DNA of 64,000 nt from Boothiomyces macroporosus (GCA_027604185.1 JADGKB010000065.1:1-64000); one strand, 5' to 3'. Shown: positions 25,422-43,615, counted from the stretch's first letter. The notes: generated by a model from the letters alone, not told the origin. Program-made: numbers and translations.

Positions 25422-25984
25422 ATGGAAATCGAAACCCAACGTTGCGTCGAGATTCTAGAGGAAATCTACACACATCAACCTCAATTACCATCAGTATACA
25501 CTGTGGAAACGGTTGCGCCAGTCAGCAGTCCGTTTCTATTGAAACCGCGCGCACCAAAAATGATTACTCTTAACATCAAGCCATTGAAAGGATTAGCACC
25601 ATTTACTATTGAAGCTGACCTATTAGAGTCCATCACAGAAGTAAAGCTGAGGATTTCATCAGTATCGGGCGTTTCAGTTGCAAATCAAAGATTACTGCTA
25701 TCTGGTAAAGGGTTGAGTGACCTCAAAACACTATTTGACTACAGTATCAAGCCAGGTGCTACCTTGCACTTGTCTGTAAAGCAAGAAGAAGGCGCGGTGG
25801 AAGAGCCAGTTCCAACTGCTCAGCATAAAGAAAGCGCACCTTCTAATATTGATTCACAAGTCTTCTGGAGCAGAATAAAGACAGTCTTGGATTCAAAATA
25901 TACTAGCGAGGTATCAGAAAAGGCAAGTTATATTAACTGTAGATTCTTCACGAATGGAAGGAAAGCATAACGAAATATGAATAA
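25422..25984 (+). CDS. GET5/UBL4A-like protein, right copy
   Basis: Second copy of the 180-residue ubiquitin-like gene at 6592-7154, with the GC-AG intron at 25923-25942. Its upstream region now consists of the truncated nuclear-type gene and the ABCG scrap, but the 38 bp directly before the ATG are the same as in the left copy, so it may still be expressed. Confidence 0.65.
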
Positions 25985-26000
25985 AGCAACATTGGTAATA

Positions 26001-26819
26001 CTATTCTTTGGGTTTTGTATCGCTGTCTGGCGATGGCAATTTTGAATCATTTGTCTCTGCAATTGTTTCCAAGTTAGCCAAAGTATCCTTTGGTGCTACC
26101 TTTTCAATCATTAATGCAGCCCATTGGAACATGTTATTCGCCATCTCCCCCATGTACACTTCAAATGTTTTATACAGCAATTTACATCCAGTATCATCCC
26201 ACTGATTGGCAATCTCACTGCTCCCCAACCAACCCTGAATGCCCCTTTTAAACTGCTGTTCAAATTCAAGTACCCCATCAGAACTTGAATCGCGAATGCA
26301 TTTGTAAAAGATGTAGGATATTGCTCGTAGATTGTGTTCTTCTGTGGCACTTTTTTCTCTATATCCTGTAAAGACCACTTTGAAAATCAATGTTTTCACA
26401 AAGAAAAAGTAGAGTGTCATGATGGTCCAAGCTTCTTCATTCTTTGTTGCTTGCAAAACAGATTCGTTATCCCAGAGATACCCTACTGGTATATTTTCAT
26501 TCTTTACAATATTGAAAAGTGCTTGTTTTACAGTCTGTGGCAATGTTTCATATTTAGTCTATTATTAGTACTTGGTTACCTGGGTTATTAGCTTGCAAAG
26601 CGAATCGAGGATAGAAGTGAAAGCTTGGATTTTCGATTTGGATGGTTTCTTTGCAAATAGCCCACCAAGCCCTACTTCCTTGATCAAAAAATCCGTATCC
26701 TGCGATAGATCTCTTAGATCACTCATTACAAGTTTATACTCTTTCGTATTTGTAACCATATCCGCCATTTCGTCAATTGCTAATTCAAACTCATTCTTTT
26801 TCAGCTTGTTCTTTATCAT
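26001..26819 (-). CDS. Unknown helical protein, right copy
   Basis: Second copy of the 265-residue gene at 7171-7989; 21-nt intron at 26559-26579. No difference seen. Confidence 0.7.
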
Positions 26820-26833
26820 ATTGCGATACTATA

Positions 26834-27416
26834 TCAATCGAAATGTGCCTTTTTGGATATACATAGTGCTGCAAAGACAAACAATGAAACCGACTTTAGT
26901 TTAGATATCTGCATAGTTGGAAAGGTTGCTTTCGTGTATAGATTGATACATTTGCGTCTAGTCTTTTCGGGTTTTGGTATTACAAAGTTTCTATATCTCT
27001 CTCTCCTCAATTGTGCATCTGTCATTACTGCTGGTGGTTTTGGTAACGAATCAGTCAATACTTTATGCTGAATCTGGAGTGTTTGAAGAGCGATTGTTTG
27101 TAGAATGTTGTTTACATCTATTGCTGGCTGAGGATTATACTGCATATAAGAATTATGGGATTGAGCAAAGTAAGGAGGATGAGGGTAATGCCCAGTACAA
27201 GGTATGGATGGATAATGCAAGTGAGGTTGGGTATATTGTACTGGTGGAATGCAAGGAATGGAAGAATACGAAGGATTATACACGCTGGTGTTATTTCGTC
27301 CGTGTTTGGTTTCTTTTTTGTTATCCTCCTACTCATCAAAGAAAATCTACTAAGCTTTGGATGGCTTGTAATTTAATGGCATCTAGTCTAGCTTTCCAGG
27401 TCAGCTCCTGGTCCAT
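26834..27416 (-). CDS. Pro/Tyr/His-rich protein, right copy
   Basis: Second copy of the 186-residue gene at 8004-8586; 22-nt intron at 27329-27350. No difference seen. Confidence 0.6.
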
Positions 27417-27456
27417 CTTTCAAAAACTAAAAAAGCCCATTGTGTGCAATAATATC

Positions 27457-28930
27457 CTATTGTTTATTTAATGACTCTGATAATTCACTATATTCTGCAA
27501 CCAAGAACTGATACTGCTGTTCTTTTTCCCTCAATTGATTTTCTAACGTGCGAACTCTTTCCTTCTTTTCTGAAAGCTCGGCTTCATACTGTGCATTCTG
27601 TTCAGCAAATGTCTTGTATTTTTGCTAAAATTAAAAAAAGTATTACTTCTAGTATACGAAGGTTTTCTTCAATCTTTTCTTTTGTTATTCTAGGCACAAA
27701 TTCTGTTTCTTGTATGTGACGCAGTTCTTGAATCTCTAGCATTTTCTCTTTGATTAGTTTGTCTCTTTCAGAGATTGCTTCATCTTTGAGAGAAAGGGGA
27801 TCTTTACCAAGCTCGAATGGCTGCACTTCAATGTTTTGAAATGCTGGGTCTGTTTTTCTTTGCTGGGCAAGTATCGATTCAGGTAAATAGCTGGCGTAAA
27901 CGGTTAGTTTATAAATCATGTCTTTTTTCAACTTTTCGTTTTCGGCTATGTTAGGTTGCTGATTACTTTCTAATATCTGGATCCTATTCTCCAATTCCGC
28001 GCATTTTTGCTTTTCAAAGCGGAGCAGGAATCTATTTTCATTCTGAGATATCAGTTTTTGCACTTTTGTTCGAAGAAAAGTAAACTCGTCTTCTTTTTCT
28101 TGATAATTATTGATTATTTTGTCATATTCAGCCTGTTGTCAACTATTATTACCTTGATTTCAGCTAATAATGGTCCGAATGTGGTAAATTCTTGTATTAT
28201 CTGTTCAAAACATGTCGCGTGTACCCTTAGTCTACCAATATCAGGCCCTCTATCTGGGCATCCGCTAGCCGCCAGTTCTGTCTTGATATACTCTTTAAAC
28301 TTTTTTAATTTATCCTGCTTTGCATTGTCGTTGTACTTTATCTTTATTCCGTCGCTAATTAGTTTTGATTTGGTTTCTGAAACTACTTTGTATTGATCAA
28401 TTTTGGTCAAATGAAGCTGGAAAGGCTCAACAAACTTTCTAGACACCTTTTTCAATGGTGGAATGTGTTTCTCCATTTTTGGCTTCTCTGGCGTTGCAGT
28501 AATCTCTGTTCTCTTTTTAACAGTGTCAAATTCAGCCAAAATATCGTGCATCACTCCAATACCAATACCATTATCCTCTCCCAGTATGTTCTTTGAAGCA
28601 GGTCCAAATCTTGGCCCGCCTGCTTGCTGCTTTGCTCTTTCCTCCAGAATTTTATTGGTTTGGCTAGCTGAAAGGTACCCAGACGCGATATCCTGTACTT
28701 CCTTTCGTTGCTGAGCTACATATCGATCCATCAGAGATCCAAGGGTTTCTTTTTTTGGTATTAATTCCTTTTTTTCTTTAGTATACTTCAATGATGAAAC
28801 CGGTGGATGTTTGTCCTTTATTTTCTCTACGAATACCAACTTTTGGGCTGGATGAGTATATATCCTTGTTGCTCCAATGCTTCTCCATCTCTTTTGATTA
28901 AATTTATCTTACTGTAATGTCAGAATCCAT
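27457..28930 (-). CDS. TSNAXIP1-like protein, right copy
   Basis: Second copy of the 469-residue coiled-coil gene at 8627-10100; introns at 28891-28912, 28133-28152 and 27625-27646. No difference seen. Confidence 0.75.
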
Positions 28931-29357
28931 TTGTCAAAAAGAACAATGATGTAATTTTGTAATTGGCAAGTAAACACAAGTCGCAAAGTTATTTTGAAAC
29001 ACTAGATTGAAAATCACCTTGATCAAGAGTGTGGCCTTTACCATATACCTACAGATCCATTGGGAATCTTTAACACCAAGTATCAAATCACGCAATGTCT
29101 GTTATTACTCATCCGAACGGACCCGATGATTATCCGTTGCTATGAAGTACCTTGGTTTTAAAAACAAAGAATAAAAAACTAATCAAACAAACATATCTGG
29201 AGCGGTGCTCTTTGATCGGCACTATGGCATTGTTTAACCTCGTTACAGCCCTACAGTAACTGCAGTAACTTTTAGACGTATGGTGTGGCTTGTTACGCTT
29301 CAAAAAGCTAATGTGGCTGTCGTGAGAGGTACTCAAAAAAAATATCGAAAACCAAAA
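28931..29357. promoter_or_regulatory. Divergent intergenic region, right copy
   Basis: Copy of 10101-10527 between the TSNAXIP1-like and ZIP starts, including the CAGTAAC repeat pair. Both genes of the pair therefore keep their promoter region in the right copy. Confidence 0.4.
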
Positions 29358-30437
29358 ATGCGAAATATCATCCTAGCACCCATTATGCTGATGCCACTTG
29401 TTCTATCGCAGGCGGCCGGGCAGAGCAATAATGGTGGAGCTACCTGCGCTGCCGACTATGTAACAAATTATGATCTTCCCCTACACATTGGGAGTGTATT
29501 TATAGTGTTTGCTGTCTCTGCAGCTGGTATGTTTGGAGCAATGTTTGTAGACGGGTTCAAAGTACCGATTATTGGAAACATTTTGCATGTTCTAAAGTTT
29601 TTTGGTATGGGAATCATTGCTGGAACTGCTTGGATTCATTTGCTCCCTGATGCTTTCTCTCAGTTTTCTAATCCATGCTTGGGCGATAGCTGGAAGAGCT
29701 ACGGAACCAATTATGTTGGTTTGTTTGGTGTCATAGCATCGTTTGTGGTTCAACTTTTAGAATTGGCTTCTTCACAGCATACCCACGAGCACGAGCATGA
29801 ACTCATACTTAAAGACTTGGATCAGCTGCATCATTCACATAATAGCTCTTTGAAAGATGAAGTTGATGACTTGGCAACAGAACCAGTTGTAGTGGCTGTC
29901 GACAATACAATGACAATGGAGTCTGTCATTCCACACAAGCATACACCAATCGACCCTCAAAAAAGATTTCAAACCATCATATTGGAATCTGGCATTTTGG
30001 TTCACTCTCTCATCATTGGTTTAACTCTTGGGGTAACACCAGATATCGGATTTATCTCACTTTTAATTGCAATCAGCTTCCATCAAATGTTTGAAGGAAT
30101 GGCACTAGGGATTCTAATTTCAAATGCAAAGTTTGATACCAAAGTCAAATACGTCTTGGGATTCTTATACCCCCTCACAACCCCAATTGGAATATCGATT
30201 GGTATATCGGTCCGCAATATCTTTAACGCAAACGATCCAAAGATGATTTTGATCCAAGGCATCTTGGATTCCATATCTGCTGGTATTCTGTTTTACAATT
30301 GTTACGCAGAGCTTATTAGTAACGAAATCAATCATAGTCCTAGTTTCAAGAGATTTTCTAAACAATTTAAAGCTGCTTGTTTCCTAGCAATGTACGCTGG
30401 AGCATCAGCCATGGCAATAATAGGTATCTGGGCTTAA
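29358..30437 (+). CDS. ZIP transporter, right copy
   Basis: Second copy of the 359-residue gene at 10528-11607, with the same His-rich loop and TM4/TM5 motifs. A doubled metal importer is a plausible dosage trait if the duplication is real. Confidence 0.9.
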   Translation: MRNIILAPIMLMPLVLSQAAGQSNNGGATCAADYVTNYDLPLHIGSVFIVFAVSAAGMFGAMFVDGFKVPIIGNILHVLKFFGMGIIAGTAWIHLLPDAFSQFSNPCLGDSWKSYGTNYVGLFGVIASFVVQLLELASSQHTHEHEHELILKDLDQLHHSHNSSLKDEVDDLATEPVVVAVDNTMTMESVIPHKHTPIDPQKRFQTIILESGILVHSLIIGLTLGVTPDIGFISLLIAISFHQMFEGMALGILISNAKFDTKVKYVLGFLYPLTTPIGISIGISVRNIFNANDPKMILIQGILDSISAGILFYNCYAELISNEINHSPSFKRFSKQFKAACFLAMYAGASAMAIIGIWA

Positions 30438-30454
30438 TAAACAAAATACTAGAG

Positions 30455-31141
30455 TTACATGAACTTTATTTTTGGGTTCATATAAGAATTATACCACTTT
30501 CTAAACCAGTGTAAATGCATTGGGTAGCTGACTGCGACATAAAACACGAATCTGCTGAATCCAAACCATTGGAAATACTGTAGAATAATATATCCGTGGA
30601 AAAGAACCCTGGTAGTAAAAAACAGCAGTCCAAATCCCAGGTCGCTTTTCCATTTCTGGTTCAGGTTTCCCATTGTCAATACAAAAGTAGGGTATTCCAT
30701 CAAACAAAATGGTCCCATTAGTCCGCCCACTCCATGACGAAGAAAATCAAATAGAATAAGCAAGTACAGTGTATGATGGATGTATCCAGTGACCAACCCA
30801 AACCTTTTAGGATAATGTAGTTTACCAAGTACCATGTCCACCATCAAATAAGAGATGAAACAGGCAGCAATGAAATTTGATATCCAGTTATTCACCCAGC
30901 TAAAGTCCTGTCGTACCAACAAATGGTAGCAAAACGGAATTGAAATGGAGCACACTGGAATAGTAATAAAAAATGTAGTCAACCAAGCTATTTGTTTTGA
31001 ATTATCGACAAATATCTTTTCATTAGTGTTTTTGACTTTGTAAAACATCACTATTTGAAAGAGGGTATACAGTGTGAAACTGGTCAAGAATGTTTGATTC
31101 TGGAAATTCGACACTTGGGCTGTAATTAGAGTAGAGTTCAT
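30455..31141 (-). CDS. TLC-domain protein, right copy
   Basis: Second copy of the 228-residue gene at 11625-12311. No difference seen. Confidence 0.75.
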   Translation of the reverse strand: MNSTLITAQVSNFQNQTFLTSFTLYTLFQIVMFYKVKNTNEKIFVDNSKQIAWLTTFFITIPVCSISIPFCYHLLVRQDFSWVNNWISNFIAACFISYLMVDMVLGKLHYPKRFGLVTGYIHHTLYLLILFDFLRHGVGGLMGPFCLMEYPTFVLTMGNLNQKWKSDLGFGLLFFTTRVLFHGYIILQYFQWFGFSRFVFYVAVSYPMHLHWFRKWYNSYMNPKIKFM

Positions 31142-31383
31142 ACAGAGCTGTTGTTACCAGGGGTTTTATAGCTGGTATTCATGTGATGTGCCCATATCGT
31201 GTGATTTGTTTGTATTGGCTTTGAGTGAGGCACATGTGGACAGCTGATGCCCATTGTCCAACTTTGTCCAGATTTAATGTCGGCCCGTAATTAACATTCT
31301 GATTTGTTCTGTCCAATCGTATTACTTCAATCGCTCAATTTCAATCATTCCAGCCCTAGTAGAAAAATAAAAACCAATATAAA

Positions 31384-32352
31384 TTATTCTTTTATTGTAT
31401 TAAAGAAGGGGCCTACGTTAACATCACTTACTAGTCAGAGCCATATCAGCACTAATACGCTTTTCAGGAGCATACTCCAACATTCGCTTTATCAATACTA
31501 CACCGTCTCCCTGCAGCTTTGGTACAATGGTTGCTAAATCTACTGCTGGATAAATAGGAAAGTCTGGCTTATAATCTGGTATTTCAGATATCCTTGGCCA
31601 TATAATTTCATTAGGGGTACCCAGAGTCTGAAATATCTTTAACAACTGGTCTCTAATTGAAATGCCAGGGAATAGCGGTCTTCCAGTAGCCATTTCTGCC
31701 ATTATACAGCCTATATTAATCCGAAATACCTATAGACCACATGTCAATGGTGTTTGAATAGTTGCGAGATCCCATAAGCACATCTGGACTCCTATACCAC
31801 AAAGTTACCACCTGAATCAAATACAAACTACTTCATGCGAATATCCTCGCACCGGTATTCCGACTGCTCTCGCCAATCCAAAATCAGCCAATTTCAATTC
31901 CATCTTTTTGTTGATCAACAAGTTTTGCGGTTTAAGGTCCCTATGTAAAACCCTATGTTCATGACAATACGCAATCCCTTCTAATAACTGATGCATAAGC
32001 AATTGAATAGTGTTGACTGAAATGTCGCCTGCATTAATAGTGAGTACCGGCATTGCTATCCAAGTACTTTTTCAAATCCGAATCAAGGTATTCAAAAACC
32101 AGAGTCAGTTTCTTTTCGGTATGAATCACATCGTACAGCTTTACAATATTGGGATGCTTGAGCTCCTTTAATAGTGATATTTCTCTTATTGCTGTACAGG
32201 GAACTCCCTCTTCCTCATTGTCCAATCTGATCCTCTTCAGCGCTACAACAGCCCCCGTCTCTTTATTCTGCGCCTTGTACACTATGCCATAGGTTCCTTT
32301 TTAATCGCAATGTACCCTCTCCTAGCTTTTCTATTTTCTGGTATTTTTCCAT
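31384..32352 (-). CDS. CDK5/Pho85-type kinase, right copy
   Basis: Second copy of the 290-residue kinase at 12554-13522; introns at 32297-32315, 32029-32047, 31812-31831, 31711-31729 and 31413-31431. All catalytic motifs are kept. Confidence 0.9.
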
Positions 32353-32372
32353 TTGATTAAGAATTCAGAAAG

Positions 32373-32573
32373 TCATGTGACATGAACGTTTTGATTTCTA
32401 GTGATGGTTGCCAGTTGAATACTAGTGATGCTTCCCTCTAATATTTGCTCTAGATAATTGGTATCGATGATAAATTTCCAGATTGAGTTGAAATCATTCA
32501 GAAGTGGAGTTGGATCCCAACTTGGCTCCATCAATTTTACATCTAAATTAGCCCAACAAGATTCTATTCTCAA
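32373..32573 (-). CDS. Small ORF upstream of the CDK gene, right copy (uncertain)
   Basis: Copy of the 66-codon open frame at 13543-13743, with the same doubts about its start. Confidence 0.25.
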   Translation of the reverse strand: MRIESCWANLDVKLMEPSWDPTPLLNDFNSIWKFIIDTNYLEQILEGSITSIQLATITRNQNVHVT

Positions 32574-32648
32574 GTTGCTTTTATGAAGCCGAGGATTACC
32601 CTCGACGTGTTGAATTTTTTTTGATTTTGAATTTTTCCCTGCTTATTA

Positions 32649-37034
<4,386 letters not shown>

Positions 37035-37043
37035 AACTTCATT

Positions 37044-37094
37044 CTGCGTGTCTTTCAAACTTTATTCTGCAACGACTGCGTGTCTTTCAAACTT
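37044..37094 (+). repeat. 19-bp direct repeat downstream of ABCC, right copy
   Basis: The 19-mer seen at 18214 and 18246 recurs here at 37044-37062 and 37076-37094. Confidence 0.75.
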
Positions 37095-37174
37095 GTTTCA
37101 TTTGACCTGTATCACGCAGAGTGATGTCATTCCACTTACGCGCAGAGCTTGCTCACTACAATCTTTTACGCACT

Positions 37175-40100
37175 ATGATAAAGAAAGGTTCTCTGGCAAA
37201 GAGAGCTGAAAAATTAAAGAAGCCCATAGTGGACCAGCAGTCTAACCTGCCCATTCTAAAAACCCCAAAACTGAAAGCAATTAGCTTACCAAAATTGTAA
37301 TTCCCAATAACAGTAGAAAGTCAAGGGATTCGAGTCAAGCAATTACCGCTGCAAATGTTCCTGGACCGGTTTTAAGAATTTTATTGGCTATATCGCAAAC
37401 TCTGGATGAAGATTTGTCCAAGGACGATATGGCACATGCTAAAGAATCATCAGCATTCCAGTCGACTGAGAGAACCAGTAGTATATCGTCTAGAGATGAG
37501 ACTTGTGTCCTTGTTTCGGAAATGTCACGGGTATCAATATCTTCATCTCTTCTGGATAGCTTGGAAACTGAGGTGGGTGAATTCAATGCTGAGAAATCGT
37601 CGATATCCAACGAGGCAAAACGGAAAATCATCAGATGCTGCTTGGATTTAAAGAGGCTAATCGACAAGGATAACAATCCCATTTCAGCTGGTAAATCACC
37701 ATTAAACCAAGACTCTGTAATTCAGAAATCACTTTTTTCAAAGTCAAATACCAACGTCACCGTTCTCTTTAGGTGTCTAAAGGTAAATTGGTGATAATTC
37801 CAGGAAATTTGCGATGTCGACACTTCAATCGTTATTACGAATCTCCTGTTGAGACTAATCACTTCATGCGAGAGTGCATCGAGTAATATGATAATGATGA
37901 CAAAGAAAAATCTGTGTCAAGTGCTCTTGGTTACCATTTACAATATCCATCATGACTATTTAAACAATTCTTCAATTCCTAACCTTTCGTTGAACATTCT
38001 GCAGAAAATAGACGATATTTTCAACAACACTTACACCATACTATGCAGACTTTCAAAATATGGTAATTTTGAATTTATAAAAGAACCGAAATTAGCTTTA
38101 CTAGCAAGGCTTCATGGAGCAGTACCGATAACAGTCAAAGCCCTCAAGCGAAGTGTCGAGAGAAAGGATATTGGGTTAATGACAATCACCTTCAATATGC
38201 TTCGAATATTCGCCTCTAAAAATGGTAAGCTAGAGTTAATAAGACAATAATTTATCAGTCATTCAAAAGAGCAATCTTGTCCCTTTACTTGATGGAATAT
38301 TCAAAAATCTTGCGCAACAAGTAAACTCATCCAAATTTGACAATGCGATAGAGCTAATGGCGTACTTGGCAAAGTCCAAATCTACAGCACAGGAAATAGT
38401 AAAGACGTTTGGAATGAAATTCTTTCTTGGATACAGCTGTTCAGTCTTTGAAGGATTGCAAAAAGCAGCATTGAAAGCCATTAAAATTTTAAATGAATAT
38501 GGTAAGATTTCCCTAACACGATTTTGGAAAGAAGGCGTTTGACTTTGCAGATGGCTCAAAAATTCTGTCTGACTTGTTGAACAGCTTGCTTCAATGTAAA
38601 ATTTCGATAATCGATAGCATCTGAATGTGTGAATATGTCCTTGACTTCAGTTAATTCTGTCACGTCGCTTCTGGTTGGTGCATTGAGATCAGCAGCTGGT
38701 CAAGCTGATCTGCCATTCTTGGAGTTTTACACTGACCGAAATTTCCCACTACCAACTGAGCCAACTCTGCCAAAAACTTCTGAAAGCAGGATTTCACAGC
38801 CAAAACATTTCGAGTCGGCACCAAACTTGTACACTATGCCTCCTCCCCCACCAGTCTTGGGTCAGAGACCAAAAACTTCGCCCAACTTGACTCAATGTGT
38901 GGATTACAAGGATGTTGAAACTGATTATGAGGATATTGTTGATGAATTTGCCCAAGATCTACAGAAAGGGAAATCTAAAGGACAAGCTATTCCACCACAG
39001 TCTATTCAGGATCTTGTCCACTCAAAACTGAGAAAGTTATGTCCAGAATTATCCTATTTGGAGAATATTCCGATAGCAAAATGTGATACACCAAACAGCA
39101 ACATTAGTGTTCGCCATGTACAGCCAATGGCACCTGGGAAACATTTTGTTTGTCGTAACCTAGTAAATGGGGATTCTGAACAATTGCTGAGACGATCTCC
39201 AATGATTTTTAGGTACCTTTGTATTAATATAAGTTAGAAAGGTCATGTTTGATCAAACAGCGAGGATGTTTCAGCAGTTTTCCAAGGGAACGATAGTATA
39301 CGATGTGATGGATTCCTCAAAGTCTCCCAAAGTAAATGACGGGTATCTAAAATTTAATCAAGAACGTTGCTATTCGACTCTAGATTTGAAAGTGGAAATC
39401 TGCAATTAGCAATCAAAGTTTCCCAGTATGAATACGACTTGCTCATTGAGTCTGATATCAACTCTGTCCCAGGAAAACACAACCAAGTACTTGAAGCTAA
39501 TTTAGTGGTTCTATTTTTCAGTAAAGAGAATGATGACAAATACAGCATATAAATTCAATATTTTGAACTTGAGTAAACCAGCCAGCCAATTTAACAATGG
39601 CATGCAGCCAGTAATGTATTCTGTTGAAGACCCAGGATGGAAAAGAGTGGGCGACTATGTATTTTACATAAAGTAAGTCGAAATTTAAACTAGAAACCAT
39701 TACAGGAAGCCTGGAGTAGACTCTAGTACGCTGGACTCTGTTGCTGCTGATGCGAATACCTTTTCAACACTAGTAATGGCAATTACATTTAAAACTCCAA
39801 ACGATACATGTTACTTTGCGTATCATTACCCATATACTTACTCTGAGCTGCAAAGATCTTTGTATCAACTAAGCAGTTACTCTAATTTCAAAAATGTTTG
39901 CAGAAGAGCTTTACTTTGCAGAACATTAGGCGGAAATGACTGCATTTTATTGACAATCACTGATTTTGTAAATAGTAATTCGCATGTAACGTAGATGATG
40001 TACCAATCAAGGATAGGAAATATGTTTTGCTCAGTGCTAGAGTGCATCCTGGTGAAAGTAACTCTAGCCATATGATGAACGGCCTGATTCAGTTCCTTCT

Positions 40101-40958
40101 CAGTGGTGACGAAACTGCTGTTAATTTGAGAAAAAATTGTGTATTCAAAATTGTACCCATGCTTAATCCTGATGGAACAATTAATGGAAGTCACAGATGC
40201 TCTCTGGCTGGATTTGATCTTAATCGACAGTGGAAATCACCATCAAGAGTACTATCTCCAACCATATTTTGGACAAAACTTTTATACCGGTTCTTGATTA
40301 GACTCAACTGCCAGATCCTAGTACATAATTCACTAATCTAGTTATCCTGTGATTTCCATGGCCATTCAAGGAAAAAGAATGCCTTTATATTTGGTTGTGA
40401 GAATCCTGCTGGTACAGAAATAGAAGGCCTTGAAAAGATATTCCCTCAGATATTGACACAGCAGGCATCAATATTTGATTTTAATTCATGTCGCTTTAAT
40501 ATCGAGAAATCCAAAGAATCAACTGCCAGAGTAGTTTTACGACAAGAATTTAAAATAATCAACAGTTTCACACTAGAATCTACCTATTGCGGAATGGACT
40601 TTGGTGAAAAAAGAGTACTTGAGACTAAATTTAGGGGATGCAAGTGCAGATACCAGATTTGGAGAAAATGGGAGTCGATTTTGCCAAGGCTGTTAATACA
40701 CTGTTGAATCACACAGAAGTGCACAAGATGTGCTCAAAGAATATAGTTGATTTATCAAAATCAGTAAAGTCTACACCCTGTTCATCCGATCAATCGCCAG
40801 TAGCTACTCCTAAGCGACCTCGAAAAGTGAAAAAGAGCACTGCCAAGCAGTTAGCGAAAAAGAGCATTGAAGCGAAAAAGAAGGAAAAGAAGCCGCCAGT
40901 TAGGGAAGAACAAGAAGAAAACAGTGATAATTCAGATGATGATTCAGACGATGGTTAG
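37175..40958 (+). CDS. CCP1/AGTPBP1-like deglutamylase, right copy
   Basis: Second copy of the 13-exon, 1,176-residue gene at 18345-22128. The odd fourth intron (38502-38520 with CG acceptor, or to 38550 with AG) is also present, so it is not a base-calling accident confined to one copy unless the copies are an assembly artefact. Confidence 0.88.
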
Positions 40959-41011
40959 CAATCTCAATGTTCACATATATATTATTTTATGGATTAAATA
41001 GTTCGAGACAT

Positions 41012-43027
41012 TTATAAAATTCGATTACCTAGATTAAATGCAATTACTTTTTTATCGACTTTGACTTTTGAACGGTCAAAATTCTTTACTTGTAATCCTT
41101 CTAATGATGTGCATCTCGATAGCGCGACATAAGTCTGGCTGCACTCGAAAATATTCTTTAAATCTACATAAACGCTGTCAAGAGTTTGTCCTTGGCATTT
41201 ATGGATGCTTCTAGTATTAATAATAGTTACAATGCATAAGCTAGAATGATAGGAAACTGCATTCGAGTTGCTAAAGGATTTTTATCAGCCCTGAATATTT
41301 CAAATTTCTCTCTTCCCAATGTTACTTTACTATTTTTGAACTTTACTACTATTCCTTCGTCTTCAAAAGACTCTACCGTTCCAATTGCTCCGTTGTACAA
41401 CGATTTACAATTTTTAATTAGCATTACACTTGCGCCTACACGTAATGTCAATTTAGCTGGAGCCAAGAGTGATTCATTTAATTTTTGTGTCAATTTCTCG
41501 TCGTGGGTATCATCAACAGCATTAAAACTTCGAACCGTTCCCCCTAGTTTTGCTAATTGCGTTGTATTTTCTTTCTCAACCTCAGCTCTAGTTGGGAACA
41601 GTTTAGTACATGCATGGAATTTAGTTTCTACGTCATTGTCTTCCAAAGCTTTAAATAGCTGAGCAGCATCATCGCTCACTTTACCAAGCCGAAGCTCGTT
41701 CAATATATGCATAAACACAGCTTCTGTTTGTCTATAGATTTTTTTCAAATACACCATTTGTAATTTTAAATTTTTCCATGCTGTATTAGCAAATTGTACC
41801 TTCGCTTTCAAAGACATATTTTGCATCTTTTGCTGGGGGAGGTAATTGAAGAAAATCTCCACATAATACTACTTGAATACCGCCAAATGGCTCATCAGAG
41901 TTACGGATACGCCTTGCCAAGAAATCCAACTTGTCAAAATAATCTGCCTCGATCATTGATATTTCATCAATAATCAACATCTTCAGGTTTTTCCATCTGG
42001 CGACACTCTGCTGAGACTTCTTTAGAAATCCAACGCACTGCTCACGAGTACCTTTTCCTAAGCCAATTCCAGCAAATGAATGTAAAGTACATCCTCCAAT
42101 ATTATACGCAGCAACCCCAGTAGCAGCTACGGTAAGAAATGGTTACCTGTAAGTGCATATTTATCTTCCGGCAGTCCAAACTTTTTCCATCGTTTAACTA
42201 ATTCTTTCAAAACAAAAGACTATATGTAAGCCATAGATAACCTTTCCAGTACCAGCATTTCCAGTAAAAAAGAAGGATTTCCCTGAAAACACCAGAGTCA
42301 TTATTTGCTCTTGTTCTGTGGACAGCACTGAAAGAGCTTTTGTCTTTCTTTCCTTTTTCACTGAAGAAGTAAATTCTGCGGGTCCAGATTCGTTCAAGGA
42401 ATGGTTAGGAATATGTCCCATATCATTCGTAGGCTCTGATTTCACCGCAGTTCTTTTATTGGATTGGTTATCTCCTGGTAACTTTCTCTTTAGAACAGCT
42501 GGATCCGTTATTCGTAATTTTCCTCCTTGAACTTCTGCATTGACTTCTGAACCTCCTTGATATACTTTGAATTTTAATGGGTAGTTATTCACTCGTGGTT
42601 TGGTGCCGTACTTTAACTTTGGATCCACAGGGACTCTTGGTTCAGCTTGTGTCTTAGAGGATATCAATCGGGGCTGTTCCAAAGATTCATTTTGTTCCTC
42701 TCGTTTCTGCCTGAAAATCCCTCTACCAAAATTATTGAGCTGAATATCTGGTTTCTTTTCTGCCATCTGGTATGCATATAATTGTGCTTCCGGCGGTTGT
42801 CTATTCTCCTTTAGGGTAGGATCTCCAGGTCTTGAAACTGCCCCATCCGCTCTTGATTTACCTTCCTGCCTGGTGCTATTGACTCCTAGGCTCACTGGCA
42901 GAGATTGTTTTGTTTTTTCAAAATCTACTCCCTTTGGTTTTTTCTTTTCCCAAGATGTCGATTTCATTTGGACAACTATTCGCTCGGACATTTCCACGAT
43001 ATCGCTGGTACAAGACATGAAATCCAA
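41012..43027 (-). CDS. PIF1-family helicase, right copy
   Basis: Second copy of the 644-residue helicase at 22182-24197; introns at 42220-42241, 42127-42146, 41781-41799 and 41211-41230. No difference seen. Confidence 0.92.
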
Positions 43028-43057
43028 TCGATTACAATCACATGAAATACAATCAAA

Positions 43058-43304
43058 CTACAAAGGATCGCTTGCCAGGAAATAAGTTTCACCAGGTTGA
43101 CCAATAATACCAGTCGCGTAAGTTTGGAATTGCCTATCCCATGTAAGAGTATATCCGGGAACGATTTTTAGAAAATTTTGTTGATCAGTGTCCTTTGGTG
43201 TGATTTTTAAGTTGAGCCAGCGGAGCCAAGTTTCCAAAAAGATTTCAATGCTCACACAGACACTGTTAATTCAAGTTGTATACTCTGCTTCTCTGCAGGG
43301 AAAG
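43058..43304 (-). CDS. Small minus-strand protein, right copy (uncertain)
   Basis: Copy of the uncertain frame at 24228-24474, again overlapping the GPI-type gene in antisense. Confidence 0.3.
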
Positions 43305-43615
43305 CTTGGAAGCGAAGGCGGGATAAATGGAAGAGTAACTGGAGGTAATGCCGTACTAATCTAGACCCATTAGTGCCAGCCACCACTGTTCCTCATTTAG
43401 CATCAAGCATAGTGGTAATAGAAGCTCCCAAAACTACCATCAATCCAGTAGTTACAAACAGTCCCAAGAGTCCTACCACAGCACCTAGCCCTACTTCAGT
43501 CCCAAACCAGAACTCTGACCCGCAACAGAATATCAACTATGATCCCAGACCAACCAATTCTGCTTGTAGACCGTTATCTATCTCGCTGTTTCTATTATGC
43601 AGTATCTTGCTGTAA
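43248..43615 (+). CDS. GPI-type Ser/Thr/Pro-rich protein, right copy
   Basis: Second copy of the 115-residue gene at 24418-24785; intron at 43345-43364. No difference seen. Confidence 0.5.
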